DNA of 64,000 nt. Source: Phycisphaeraceae bacterium (lineage in GTDB: Bacteria > Planctomycetota > Phycisphaerae > Phycisphaerales > UBA1924). Location: assembly GCA_019636495.1 (NCBI GenBank), contig JAHBXL010000009.1, positions 62,001-126,000 of the forward strand. The letters are read 5' to 3'. How positions within the stretch are numbered: position 1 is the stretch's first letter; every line of letters begins with the position of its first letter. The notes under the pieces were generated by a model. That model ran no database searches. It saw nothing but the letters and a program-made list of their open reading frames with translations, and was not told where the DNA came from. A program made the position numbers and the translations under genes. This document shows, one piece after another, positions 9,076 through 17,613 of the stretch.

Positions 9076-10641
9076 TCAAGCGTCGGGGGCCGCAAGGCCC
9101 ATGAAGCCGGAGTGCGGGTCGCCCACGCGGTGGGCCGCCAGCGTGTTGGTTGTCCCCTGCACGCCCAGGGGCGCTCCGGCCACGAGCACGATCGGATCGT
9201 TCTTCTCGACCCAGCCGAGTTCCAGCAGGTCCATATCCGCCTCGAGATTGAACCATGCCAGCGTCGCCGGGCGCTTGGCGGGCAGTTCCATCAGGCGGGG
9301 CGTAATGCCGCGGAGCAGCGACATGCGGCGCACCTCGCGCTCATCGGAGGAATACGCGATGACGGGGATGGGCAGGCCCGTCTGCGAGAGGTAGCGGGCC
9401 GTGCCGCCGCGCTGCGACCAGCAGACGACCAGCCGCGCGCCCAGGTCCATCGCGACGTGCCACGCGCCGTGGGCCAGCGCGGCGGTGCGATAGCGCGACT
9501 CGCGGAGCCGCACGCTCGGGCTGGGCGCGCCGCAGCGCTCGGCCATTCGCGACTCGGCCGCCCCGGCGATCCGGCGCATGGTCTCGACCACGAGGGCCGG
9601 ATGACGGCCGGTCGCCGTCTCGGCGCTGAGCATGACCGCATCGGCCCCATCGAAGATGGCGTTCGCGACGTCGGTCGCCTCGGCGCGGGTGGGCGTCGCG
9701 GCGGTCACCATCGACTCGAGCATCTGCGTCGCGACGATGCACGGCTTGCCCCACTCATCGCACTTCTCGAGCAGGCGCTTCTGCATGACCGGCACCTCGG
9801 CGATGTCCATCTCGACACCGAGGTCGCCGCGCGCGACCATGATCGCGTCGGCCGCTTCGACGATGGCGTCGAGGTCGTCGAAGGCCTGCGGCTTCTCGAT
9901 CTTGGCGACCACCGGGATCGCCGAACCCGTGCCGGTGCGGTCGAGTGCGTGGTCGATTGGACACATGCTGGCCAACGCGGCCTTGAGTTTGCGCACCTCG
10001 TCGGCTCGACGGACAAATGACAGCGCGACAAAGTCCAGCCCGTGCGCAACCGCCCACTCGACGCAGGCCCAATCCTGCTCGGTGATCGCCTCGTCGCGAA
10101 CATTGCTGTCCGGCAGATTGATGCCCTTGCGGCTGGTGACCGGCCCGCCGACCAGCACGCGGCATCGCAGCGCTTCGGCCGGGTCGCCCGGCTCGCGCTC
10201 GACCGCGATCAGCCGCACGAGGCCGTCGTTGATCAGCACGCGGTGCCCGGGCTCCACGTCCCGCGCAAGCGGGTAGTCCGATGGCAGCACGTCAACTTCA
10301 GCGGACACGCCGGATTTCGCGCCGGCGAACGCATCGCCCGAAGGCACCAGCAGAACATCGCGCCCGACACACAACTCGATGCCCTCGCCCTCGACCTTCC
10401 CGATCCGGATCTTGGGCCCCTGCAGGTCGCCGAGGATGCCGACGGGCTGCTCGAGCCGACGGGCGATCTCGCGAACGGTCGCGACACGCCGCGCGTGGTC
10501 CTCGAACGTCCCGTGCGAGAAGTTCACGCGAAACACGCCGACCCCGGCGTTGATGAGTTTCTCAACCATTTCCGGCGAATCGGAGGCCGGACCGATGGTT
10601 GCCACGATCTTCGAAAGCGTCGGCGAGGGGCGCTTGGGCAT
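9076..10641 (-). CDS. pyk: Pyruvate kinase
   Basis: This 521-residue protein matches pyruvate kinase, which makes ATP and pyruvate from phosphoenolpyruvate and ADP. Conserved elements in order are ATIGPAS (14-20), FRVNFSHG (37-44), GDLQGPKIRIG (71-81), the catalytic Lys block AKIEKP (246-251), MVARGDLGVEM (268-278) and the nucleotide-site motif TQMLESM. The C-terminal allosteric domain is present but ends with a short extra tail (NTLAAHRVGDPHSGFMG) in which the fold normally holds a final beta strand. The start codon gives a standard N-terminus (PTLSKIVATIGP). The gene stands between the TlpA-like gene and a small membrane protein gene, all on the same strand. Confidence 0.97.
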   Translation of the reverse strand: MPKRPSPTLSKIVATIGPASDSPEMVEKLINAGVGVFRVNFSHGTFEDHARRVATVREIARRLEQPVGILGDLQGPKIRIGKVEGEGIELCVGRDVLLVPSGDAFAGAKSGVSAEVDVLPSDYPLARDVEPGHRVLINDGLVRLIAVEREPGDPAEALRCRVLVGGPVTSRKGINLPDSNVRDEAITEQDWACVEWAVAHGLDFVALSFVRRADEVRKLKAALASMCPIDHALDRTGTGSAIPVVAKIEKPQAFDDLDAIVEAADAIMVARGDLGVEMDIAEVPVMQKRLLEKCDEWGKPCIVATQMLESMVTAATPTRAEATDVANAIFDGADAVMLSAETATGRHPALVVETMRRIAGAAESRMAERCGAPSPSVRLRESRYRTAALAHGAWHVAMDLGARLVVCWSQRGGTARYLSQTGLPIPVIAYSSDEREVRRMSLLRGITPRLMELPAKRPATLAWFNLEADMDLLELGWVEKNDPIVLVAGAPLGVQGTTNTLAAHRVGDPHSGFMGLAAPDA

Positions 10642-10654
10642 GGCCTACAGCGTA

Positions 10655-10777
10655 TCACCGGCCGATCACCCCCACCGCCGCCGCGGCGAAGATCGCCAGC
10701 CACACCAGACCCTTCACGAAGAAGAACGCAAATCCCGCCCCGCCCGCGAGTTTCATCAATCGTGTCGTCCTGTCCAT
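10655..10777 (-). CDS. 40-residue single-span membrane protein
   Basis: A short reading frame encodes 40 residues: a basic N-terminus (MDRTTRLMKLAGG) followed by one hydrophobic helix (FAFFFVKGLVWLAIFAAAAV) and GVIGR at the end. A good ribosome-binding site (AGGAG, 8 nt upstream of the ATG) supports expression. It lies between the mddA-like gene and pyk, 13 nt upstream of pyk's start, all in the same direction. I do not recognise a family. Its position suggests co-transcription with mddA or pyk, but it could also be an independent small membrane protein. Confidence 0.6.
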   Translation of the reverse strand: MDRTTRLMKLAGGAGFAFFFVKGLVWLAIFAAAAVGVIGR

Positions 10778-10915
10778 TTCGATCACTCCTGTTCGGCTGG
10801 TTTGTTCGCCCCTGCTCGCCCGGGCCTGCTTGCCCGCGTGCGCTGCCCCGGCCGCGGCGCGGGGCGCGGCACGTACCGCGCCCTGCGCCGGGCATCGTTG
10901 TTGGTTGCGTTGTGC

Positions 10916-11812
10916 TCAGGCCGCCTTCGGCAGCGGCAGGAATCCCCGGACTTTGCGGCGGTAGGCGAGGTAGTCCTCGCCGTGCTCGGCGATGAGGTCG
11001 CGCTCCTCAATCCAGGTGCCGAAGAAGATGTAGCCGGTTGTCATCACGGCGAAGAAGAGGTGACCCAGCGACATGACCGGCGTGGACCAGAACGCGATGA
11101 GAAAGCCGACCATCAGCGGATGCCGCACCAGTTTGTACAACCCGACAAGCCGGAAGCCGACGGGCCGGTAGCGCTCGCCGCGGAAGCGGAACCACGTCTG
11201 ACGCAGGCCGAACAGGTCCCAGTGGCTGACCATGAACGACGAGGCGAAGACCAATCCCCAGCCAAAGCCCGACAACGCGGTCAGCGCCCACCATGCGACG
11301 GGGTGCGTGACTTCCCACACCGGCGCCGGGAGAGGCCGCCAGAGCCAGAACGTCAGGATCAGGCTCGAACTCGCGGCGATGACAAACGTGCTGCGCTCGA
11401 TTGATCGCGGCACATAGCGCATCCACCAGGCCTTGAATGCCGGGCGCGCCATCACGGTGTGCTGCACGACAAACAACAGAAGCAGCAGCGTGTTCACGGT
11501 CAGGGCTTCGCCGAGCCCGGCCGCAGCGCCGGAGTCGATGCTCTTGGGGACGAACCAGTTCCCAACCCAGCCGATCGCGTAGAGAATCGTCCCGAAGAAC
11601 ATCGCGTAGGCAAGCAAGCCATAGGCCATCGTTGCCAGGCGCGAAACGGTCTCGCGCGGGCCCGAACGCGCTACCGGACGCGCACCGCCTCCGGCCAGAC
11701 TTCTGACCGCCGCGCTCATGGTCGTGAATGGGCAGCCCGACACCCGCTTCGGCACTGGTGCCGCGACATCGCCCTCCCACTTCCCGCTTCGATCCGCTAC
11801 GTCCATCGCCAT
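10916..11812 (-). CDS. mddA: Isoprenylcysteine methyltransferase-family membrane protein, MddA-like methanethiol S-methyltransferase
   Basis: The 298-residue protein has about five membrane helices starting near residue 60 and the C-terminal signature of membrane S-adenosylmethionine methyltransferases: YKLVRHPLMVGF (226-237) and EERDLIAEHGEDYLAYRRKV (269-288). Overall it resembles MddA, which methylates methanethiol to dimethyl sulfide, more than the NnrU or isoprenylcysteine enzymes; this subfamily call is from memory of the pattern. The N-terminal 55 residues are soluble and look non-conserved, so an internal ATG at Met32 is an alternative start. The longer form is preferred because AAAGGAG sits at proper spacing. 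The gene probably lies in a unit under the divergent TetR regulator. Confidence 0.75.
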   Translation of the reverse strand: MAMDVADRSGKWEGDVAAPVPKRVSGCPFTTMSAAVRSLAGGGARPVARSGPRETVSRLATMAYGLLAYAMFFGTILYAIGWVGNWFVPKSIDSGAAAGLGEALTVNTLLLLLFVVQHTVMARPAFKAWWMRYVPRSIERSTFVIAASSSLILTFWLWRPLPAPVWEVTHPVAWWALTALSGFGWGLVFASSFMVSHWDLFGLRQTWFRFRGERYRPVGFRLVGLYKLVRHPLMVGFLIAFWSTPVMSLGHLFFAVMTTGYIFFGTWIEERDLIAEHGEDYLAYRRKVRGFLPLPKAA

Positions 11813-12094
11813 GATGCTACTCCTTTGCAAATGCGGCGCACCAAGGGCAGGCCGATCACGCTGCGGCCTGCGCCGCCCAAGGATCGCTCCCCGATGCACC
11901 CGGTTGTCCATGCGGCCCTGTGCCGTACACGCCCCCCGTCCCCTGATCCCCCTCCGCCTACAGGCCGCTCGCACGAGCACGCGGCCTGCCCCCCCTCAGG
12001 ATGCGGCGGACATCGTCTCCCGCCGCGTTTTCGATCTCCACCTGCGCCGTTGACACCGCCGACCGTCGGTCGTGTGAACCGCCGCCTATCCGCC

Positions 12095-12349
12095 CTACAT
12101 GGCGGTGCGCCACTCGGGCACGGCGATCGAGTACGCATCGCGGTGGTGCACGCTGAGACGGCGATCAAGCCCCGCCGCCTCGGCCCGCTGACGGGCCCGG
12201 TCGACGCCCTGCCACGTGTGCTCGAACATCACGACCCGCGCGCCCGGGTCTCGCGCCAGGAGATTCATCGCCTCGTCCAGGGAGAGTGCGACGCACCGCC
12301 GCTTCTCTCCGCGGCCGTTCCCGGTACCAACTCGACCTGCTGCAAACAT
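12095..12349 (-). CDS. 84-residue protein of unknown function, divergent from tetR
   Basis: The frame encodes 84 residues starting MFAAGRVGTGNGRGEKRR with an AAGGAG ribosome-binding site 7 nt upstream, which decides the start. The middle (VALSLDEAMNLLARDPGARVVMFEHTWQGVDRAR) looks like one alpha-beta unit with no membrane segment or metal motif. I do not recognise the family. It is transcribed divergently from the TetR gene across a 178-nt interval containing two palindromes. It is followed by mddA after a 282-nt gap in which I see no gene. It is the most likely direct target of the regulator. Confidence 0.6.
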   Translation of the reverse strand: MFAAGRVGTGNGRGEKRRCVALSLDEAMNLLARDPGARVVMFEHTWQGVDRARQRAEAAGLDRRLSVHHRDAYSIAVPEWRTAM

Positions 12350-12388
12350 GATCAACTCCTTCTCGGCGGGCCGTTTCTCCGCCCGTCG

Positions 12389-12427
12389 CACATTTGTCGG
12401 GAGAACATACGTGACGATTGACCCCGC
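12389..12427 (-). promoter_or_regulatory. Candidate promoter of the 84-residue gene, overlapping the first operator
   Basis: On the minus strand CTGACG and TATGTT are separated by 17 nt, each matching four of six bases of the sigma-70 consensus. The -35 hexamer lies inside the palindrome at 12422-12443, as expected for a repressed promoter. The boundaries are approximate and this is a reading by eye. Confidence 0.35.
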
Positions 12428-12443
12428 GTCAGTTGACTCGGGG
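12422..12443. promoter_or_regulatory. Imperfect palindrome, TetR operator candidate 1
   Basis: A 22-bp near-palindrome has arms CCCCGcGTCAg and tTGACtCGGGG, with nine of eleven positions paired. It lies between the divergent 84-residue gene and tetR and shares the core GTTGACTC with the second site. TetR-family regulators commonly bind such sites next to their own gene. Confidence 0.5.
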
Positions 12444-12452
12444 TACACTTTC

Positions 12453-12471
12453 GGTTGACTACGAGTCAACC
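12453..12471. promoter_or_regulatory. Perfect palindrome, TetR operator candidate 2
   Basis: The sequence is GGTTGACT, a 3-nt spacer (acg), then AGTCAACC: a perfect 8-bp inverted repeat 57 nt upstream of the tetR start. Its half-site TTGACT also occurs in operator candidate 1, about 20 bp away, which suggests two dimers binding side by side. Confidence 0.6.
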
Positions 12472-12527
12472 CCGCGCAGACGCCCGTAGGGCCGGATTCC
12501 GCGGCGGACAGACATTGAGGAGCGGCC

Positions 12528-13115
12528 ATGGCCAGCACACGCGATCGGCTCATCGAGACGGCGATGACGCTGTTCTACCAGAACGGGTTTCACGCCATCG
12601 GGCTCGATCAGATCCTCGATGAGGTCGGGGTCACCAAGACCACGTTCTACAACCACTTTGAGAGCAAGGACGACCTGATCCTCGAAGTGCTGGAGATGCG
12701 CGACACCCGCGAACGTGAGGAATGGCTCCGCATCATGCGCGCCAAGGGCGGCGATGACCCGCGATCGCAACTGCTTGCGCTCTTCGACCTGCTCGACGAC
12801 TGGTTCCACGAGTCCGGCTTTCGCGGGTGCATGTTCATCAACGCCGCGGCGGAGTTTCCTTCGCCCAACGACCCCATCCACCAGGCCGCGGCAAGGCATG
12901 GACACCTGTTTGCGCGAGAACTCCGCGACCTGTGCGTTCGCGCCGGGGCCGATGACCCCGACACGCTGACCAAGCGCCTGCTGCTGCTGGTCGCCGGCGC
13001 TGTCACGGCGCGGCATGTCGATCTCGATGACCACGCCGCAACAGACGCGCGCGAAGCCGCGGCGATCTTCGTCGATCATCACTGCCCGCCGGTTGAGTCG
13101 CGGCCGCGACGGTGA
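12528..13115 (+). CDS. TetR/AcrR-family transcriptional regulator
   Basis: This 195-residue protein begins with a TetR-type helix-turn-helix (residues 5-50: LIETAMTLFYQNGF, LDQILDEVGVTKTTFYNHF). A helical ligand-binding domain follows, including RGCMFINAAAEFP, a segment typical of the AcrR/NemR-like group. It should act as a dimeric repressor released by a small ligand. It is divergent from the 84-residue gene and mddA, with two palindromes in between, so autoregulation and control of those genes is likely. The ligand is unknown; if mddA is the target, a thiol or sulfur compound is a reasonable guess. The 3' end is 18 nt from the convergent PAC2 gene. Confidence 0.93.
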   Translation: MASTRDRLIETAMTLFYQNGFHAIGLDQILDEVGVTKTTFYNHFESKDDLILEVLEMRDTREREEWLRIMRAKGGDDPRSQLLALFDLLDDWFHESGFRGCMFINAAAEFPSPNDPIHQAAARHGHLFARELRDLCVRAGADDPDTLTKRLLLLVAGAVTARHVDLDDHAATDAREAAAIFVDHHCPPVESRPRR

Positions 13116-13133
13116 CCGCGAGTCGGAGCCGCG

Positions 13134-14093
13134 TCAGCCCGCGCGCCGGAACAAGTCGAGGAACCGGTCCTCGTACTGCTTGAACACGCCGAGTCGGTCG
13201 AGTTCCTGTTTGAGTTCGACCGCCCGGGACTGATCCTTGCGCGACGCGTCGAAGAGGTCTTCGAGTCTTCGGCGCGCAGCCAGATCGAGCCCGGCCTCGC
13301 GAATGGCCGGCGCGGGCGGCGGCTCGGCCGGCTCCTCACCGTCCTCATCGGTCTCAAGGTCCTCGAGCGTGATCGGTTCGGTCGAGCCACTCTCCATTCG
13401 CTCGCGCAGTTGCGCGAGCAATCGGTTCATCCTCTCGCCGTGCCGGTGCAGTTCCGCGCGATCGACCTCGACGCCGCTCAGCCGCGAAAAGGCCTCGAGC
13501 ACCGCGGCCGCCGCGGCAGGGTTGGCGATCTGCGCCGCGTAGTACGGGATCTCGCCCAGCAGGCTCACTCCCGGCAGTCCGGCGAGCGACGCCGCGCCGA
13601 CGGTCAGACCGTTCATCCCGCCGATCTCCCCCTCGCCAAGCGGATCGATATGGGCTTCGGTGAGTTCGTCGGCCAGTTCGTCGGCGGTCGCCGCGCCGAG
13701 GACTCGCGGGGCGGCCGAGGGCTCGACCTGCGTGGCGACCGATGCGAATGTCACCACGCGGTCCGCGCCCAACTGCCGGGCACGGTCGATCAGGTCGCGA
13801 GCGAACGCCATCGCCCCCGCATCCGGCTGCGCTTCGGCGAGGAGCACGGTGACGGTGGGCCCGTTGTCGCCCGCGCGGCCGGAGTAGATCACCGTCCTCG
13901 CCGGCTCGGGCACCGTGATCCGGCCGCCGCGAACCATCACCGCGCCGACCTCAAACCGGCCCGCGCCGTCAATCACGGCGACGGGCTTCAGACCCAGTTT
14001 GCGGACGAGGTACCCGCCGGCGATGACGGCGACATTGCCCATGCCGGGCCACGCCGCGATGAACCAGTGATGCTCGTTTCGATTCGCGCTCAT
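13134..14093 (-). CDS. PAC2 family protein
   Basis: The 319-residue protein belongs to the PAC2 family, related to proteasome assembly chaperone 2 and found in bacteria with no proteasome role established. Family features are the N-terminal AAWPGMGNVAVIAGGYLV, the segment GADRVVTFASVATQVEPS, and GMNGLTVGAASLAGLPGVSLLGEIP, which is typical of the ATP-grasp-associated branch. The C-terminal 90 residues are charged and helical with an acidic linker (EDLETDEDGEEPAEPPP). The start follows AAGGGG. It is convergent with tetR, and I can infer no specific job from its neighbours. Confidence 0.85.
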   Translation of the reverse strand: MSANRNEHHWFIAAWPGMGNVAVIAGGYLVRKLGLKPVAVIDGAGRFEVGAVMVRGGRITVPEPARTVIYSGRAGDNGPTVTVLLAEAQPDAGAMAFARDLIDRARQLGADRVVTFASVATQVEPSAAPRVLGAATADELADELTEAHIDPLGEGEIGGMNGLTVGAASLAGLPGVSLLGEIPYYAAQIANPAAAAAVLEAFSRLSGVEVDRAELHRHGERMNRLLAQLRERMESGSTEPITLEDLETDEDGEEPAEPPPAPAIREAGLDLAARRRLEDLFDASRKDQSRAVELKQELDRLGVFKQYEDRFLDLFRRAG

Positions 14094-14207
14094 TCTGCAC
14101 CCCTTCCGGTCGCCATGCCACCTTGGCAGCGGCCCAGGGGTTCTACGCACCCCGTGAAGCGCTTGTGCAAGTCGCATGCCGAAAAATCGCCCGCCACTGG
14201 GTGCCGT

Positions 14208-15785
14208 TCACTTCTCCGCCGCCGCCCACGACCTCAGCACCTCGCGGTACCGCGCTCGGAAAAACGTTGTGTACTCGATCTGAGCGCGACGCGACCGCTC
14301 GGGATCGCGCCAGCGGGCAACGTCGGCGCTGATCGCCTTGTAGTTCGCCTCGTTGAACTCCAGCGTCGAGCCGTCCTTCATTCTGTGCGCAGGCATGGCG
14401 TAGAACGCGGCCTCCATCTCCGCCAGGACACCAGCCGAAACACGCCCCGCCGCGGCGGCGGCACGGGCCTGGTTGAGCGCCCGCCATGCTGCGCGGCAGT
14501 CGTGGGCGGTGTCGATGCCGAAAGCGGCCATCATCGGGGCGATCGCATCGCGCCAGCCGCGCGCGGGCACATCGCTGGCCGCCTCGAACGGATTCGACTT
14601 GTCCACCATACGGTCGAGGTAGTTCTCGTACATCACCCGTCGGACGGGCATCCGCCGCAGTTCGTATACGCGCGGGCCCAGGCCGTCGGCCGGCGCGCCG
14701 CCGAGCGACTGGTGCGAGCGGAACTGCCAGAGCGCTTGCGCCTCGATCGTCAGGCAGAACTCGACGAACAGGCGGGCCAACTCAAAGTCGTTGCACCCGT
14801 TGAGAATCGTGACCGGATCGGCGTCGATGTACACCGCGCCCTCGGGGTCCACATAGCCCACGCGGCTGTCGTCGGCGCTCTGGCCCGGACGCAGAACAAA
14901 CTGCGATTGGCCGCGCCCGTAGAAATCGATCGCCAGCCCCGCCGCGGCCTCGCCCTGGCTCACATCGACCGGCGGCCGCGTGCTCGCCGAGGCGAAGTAG
15001 CGCGCGTTCCCGCACAGTTCCCGCAGCGTGCGCCAGCCGTCCCACGCTTCCTTGTTCAGGATCGACTCGTACGTGGTCGTGACCGACCCGGAGAGCCGGC
15101 CATCCGCCAGCGCAAGCATGTTGACGTATCGCGGGTCGCACAGGTCGCGGAAGCCGCGCGGCTCGGGAAGGCCCAGTTGTCGCAGCGTATCCCGGTTGTA
15201 CACGATCCCGAACCCCGAGAGCGCGGTGCCCAACCAGTGCTGGCCGGGCTCGTAGAGCAACTGCACCCCGATCCTGTTTTCGCCGAACCACTCGCCGAGT
15301 TGGGCCGGCGAGAAGTTCGCGGGCCGCGCGAGGCGGTACGCCACCTCGCGCGCCTGGCCATCGCGCACGACGGCGATGCGCCGCTCGGTGGCGACCTTGC
15401 CGTGCTCAAACGAGCCTCCGCCGAAGAACACATCGGCCCCGGACATGCCCGGCGCAAACAGGCCGTTGTCGTCGAGCCCCCCCTGCCGCGCCGCGGCGAC
15501 GGCCTGCGCTTCCAGTTGCTTGACGATCTCGCTGGTGCCGCCGGGCACTCGCCAGTCGATCCGCACGCCGGTGTCGAACTTCTCGCGATGCCAGCGGTCG
15601 AACGCCTCCTCGAACTCCAGGCGGATCTGCTCGACGTGCGGCGTGACGATGACCAGCGTTCGCACCGAGCCGTCGCCGCGCCGGGTCGATGCTGCTCGGT
15701 CGGGCCCGCCGGCCAGCGTGCGCACGACCAGCGGGAGCACGAGCACAAGGGCAAAGGCGAGAGCAACACCGATCTTCGTCCGCAT
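14208..15785 (-). CDS. Exported ABC-type solute-binding protein, iron/spermidine-like (orphan)
   Basis: The 525-residue protein has a signal peptide (residues 1-26) and the layout of a periplasmic binding protein of the Fe3+/AfuA class. The block PHVEQIRLEFEEAF is typical of the first lobe, GADVFFGGG follows, and the YDPRY-like strand appears as CDPRYVNMLAL. NGCNDFELARLFVEFCLT matches the second lobe near the ligand cleft. No permease or ATPase gene is adjacent, so its partner transporter is elsewhere. A substrate cannot be read from the sequence. The gene is divergent from the next membrane-protein gene across 61 nt. Confidence 0.8.
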   Translation of the reverse strand: MRTKIGVALAFALVLVLPLVVRTLAGGPDRAASTRRGDGSVRTLVIVTPHVEQIRLEFEEAFDRWHREKFDTGVRIDWRVPGGTSEIVKQLEAQAVAAARQGGLDDNGLFAPGMSGADVFFGGGSFEHGKVATERRIAVVRDGQAREVAYRLARPANFSPAQLGEWFGENRIGVQLLYEPGQHWLGTALSGFGIVYNRDTLRQLGLPEPRGFRDLCDPRYVNMLALADGRLSGSVTTTYESILNKEAWDGWRTLRELCGNARYFASASTRPPVDVSQGEAAAGLAIDFYGRGQSQFVLRPGQSADDSRVGYVDPEGAVYIDADPVTILNGCNDFELARLFVEFCLTIEAQALWQFRSHQSLGGAPADGLGPRVYELRRMPVRRVMYENYLDRMVDKSNPFEAASDVPARGWRDAIAPMMAAFGIDTAHDCRAAWRALNQARAAAAAGRVSAGVLAEMEAAFYAMPAHRMKDGSTLEFNEANYKAISADVARWRDPERSRRAQIEYTTFFRARYREVLRSWAAAEK

Positions 15786-15846
15786 GGGCGGAGTCTATCA
15801 CACGGCCGACCGCCGATGCGCCCCGCCCGCCCGTATCATCGGCCCG

Positions 15847-16971
15847 ATGCCCGAACCGCCACACCACGGGGCCGGCGAAGACCCGCTCGGGCCGCTGCTC
15901 TGCCGTCGAGGACCGCAGTCTTCCTACATCGTGCTGCTGGTGGTCTTTCTGTTCTTCTCGCTGGCGCTGCCGGGCGCGGCAGCGTTGATGCTCATCCCGC
16001 CCTCGCCCGCCTCGACTCGGGCGATCGACCTCGGTGTGCTCCTGCCGCTGGGCCTGGTCGGGCTGCTGGGTTCGATGATCTGCATCCGCGAACTCCGGAC
16101 GCGGGTCAGTTTCCACCAGCACGGGTGCACGCTCCATCGCGGCCGGCACAGGCGAGAGATTCGCTATGCCCAGGCCCAGTCGTTTCGGTTTCGGGTCGCG
16201 CGACAACACGCCCTGTTCGTGCACGTGAGCAGCACGTTCGCGATGGAACTGCGCGGACCCGGTCGCGTCCGCATCCGCTGCAACGGCACGTTGCGAGAGA
16301 AAGCACGCGGCTTCCTCAGCCTTGCCCGCGACTGCACCGACGATCTGATCCTCGTGCGAGCGATCATCGCCGCCCGGATGGGCGAGACCATGGCCGATGC
16401 CATCCTCTCCGGCTCGGTCGTTCCGTGGGGCGACGCGGCGATGCTGACCGCCGAAGGCCTCACGCCCACGCGCGGCAGGCTCAAGGGCTCGCTCCTGCCC
16501 TACTCCGCGATCACGCGCGAGGGGCTGAACGATGACCAGTTCGCGCTCTTTCTTGATGACGATGACCGGCCCATCGCCGTGTTCTCAATGAACGCGGTCA
16601 ACTTCGCTCCCTGCTGCGCCGCGTTCCACGCTCTGCAGGAGCGGGCTCTCCGCGGCGACGGGCCGTGGGTGCGCCTGTGCATGCCCGTTGCCGGCGCACT
16701 GCCGAGCCAGATGGAGATTGCCCGCGCCAATGAACTGGCCGATCGGCTCGATATCCTGTTGCGAGACGATGGCCGCGGCATGGTGGCCCGCATCGTGATC
16801 GCCGAGAACCCGGACAGGCAGGAGATCCGATTCGTCATTCTGTGCGGTGAACTGGCGGATGTGACGATCTCGCTCGAGCGCCTGCTGGATTGGGCGGCGC
16901 TCCCGGAAGGATCGGTCCTGCTGGTCGCGCCCGACGAACGGACCGGGCCGGAGCGGATCGACCTGGCCTAG
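15847..16971 (+). CDS. Membrane protein of unknown function with two N-terminal spans
   Basis: This 374-residue product is the only plus-strand gene between 13.1 and 55.9 kb. Two hydrophobic helices lie at about residues 27-50 (YIVLLVVFLFFSLALPGAA) and 60-80. The rest is a soluble, probably cytoplasmic region with a PH-like start (VSFHQHGCTLHRGRHRREIRY) and mixed alpha-beta content. I recognise no family. The ATG chosen is the first that leads into the hydrophobic region with no plausible codon use before it; the Shine-Dalgarno signal is weak. It is convergent with the scramblase-like gene, with 9 nt between them, and divergent from the binding-protein gene. Confidence 0.7.
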   Translation: MPEPPHHGAGEDPLGPLLCRRGPQSSYIVLLVVFLFFSLALPGAAALMLIPPSPASTRAIDLGVLLPLGLVGLLGSMICIRELRTRVSFHQHGCTLHRGRHRREIRYAQAQSFRFRVARQHALFVHVSSTFAMELRGPGRVRIRCNGTLREKARGFLSLARDCTDDLILVRAIIAARMGETMADAILSGSVVPWGDAAMLTAEGLTPTRGRLKGSLLPYSAITREGLNDDQFALFLDDDDRPIAVFSMNAVNFAPCCAAFHALQERALRGDGPWVRLCMPVAGALPSQMEIARANELADRLDILLRDDGRGMVARIVIAENPDRQEIRFVILCGELADVTISLERLLDWAALPEGSVLLVAPDERTGPERIDLA

Positions 16972-16980
16972 GCAGCAGGT

Positions 16981-17571
16981 CTATCCCTGCCGCCCCTCGA
17001 TCGCCGCGAGCAGACATCCGGCCGCGAGGATCACCAGATCGTCGATCTCCGGGTCATCGGCGAATACCGACACGCTCATGCGGTGCACGAAGAGATTGAA
17101 GTGCGTGCGGTACGCGGCGACGGGCGTACCGTCCTCGCGCACGAGGTGAAACGTCTGCGGCAGCAGCATGTTCATGAAGTCGATGTACCTGCGGAGAAAG
17201 GCCTTGGTGCCGCTGTCTTCGGTAATGCGGCCGATCTGCCGGCCATCGCGCCCGAAGATCAGCCACTCGTCGCGCACAAAGGACGATGTCAGCCCCTTGC
17301 GCCTGAGCGAGCCGAGCGCCTCGCCCGTCGGCAGCGTCACGTCGTAGGTCGCGCCGAAATCGATGATGCTCCGGGCACGGATTACCATCAACTCCTGTGC
17401 GCACGACACATCGGTGCAGATGCGCAGGTCTTCCTTGAGTTTGAATGCCCTTTGCTTGCAGTACCCGACCAGCCGCCCGTCCGGGTCATAGACATGAAAC
17501 GCCGCGCCCAGCAGTTTGAAGAACTGCCTGCGGATGGTGTAGGACTCGCCCGGTTCGATGTTGAAGGCCAT
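16981..17571 (-). CDS. LURP-one/phospholipid-scramblase-fold protein
   Basis: The 196-residue protein resembles the scramblase/LURP-one-related family. It has a basic N-terminal strand (YTIRRQFFKLLGAAFHVYD), then DGRLVGYCKQRAFKLKEDLRI, then RARSIIDFGATYDV. This is a membrane-associated beta-barrel fold with a central helix; despite the family name, lipid scrambling in bacteria is not established. There is no signal peptide, and a weakly hydrophobic C-terminus (DLVILAAGCLLAAI) could be the buried helix of the barrel. The gene precedes no obvious partner; the SOUL gene is 42 nt upstream on the same strand. Confidence 0.72.
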   Translation of the reverse strand: MAFNIEPGESYTIRRQFFKLLGAAFHVYDPDGRLVGYCKQRAFKLKEDLRICTDVSCAQELMVIRARSIIDFGATYDVTLPTGEALGSLRRKGLTSSFVRDEWLIFGRDGRQIGRITEDSGTKAFLRRYIDFMNMLLPQTFHLVREDGTPVAAYRTHFNLFVHRMSVSVFADDPEIDDLVILAAGCLLAAIEGRQG

Positions 17572-17613
17572 TGGCGGTTCACGATACCGCAGCGCCCGCC
17601 GGGCCGCAAACCC

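Noticed and set aside
13410..16535. Very long open frames on the plus strand opposite minus-strand genes (for example 13410-16535, 19403-22174, 29695-32253).
   Set aside because: They lie opposite well-identified genes, have arginine- and histidine-rich translations with no known domains, and are the usual effect of high GC content at third codon positions.
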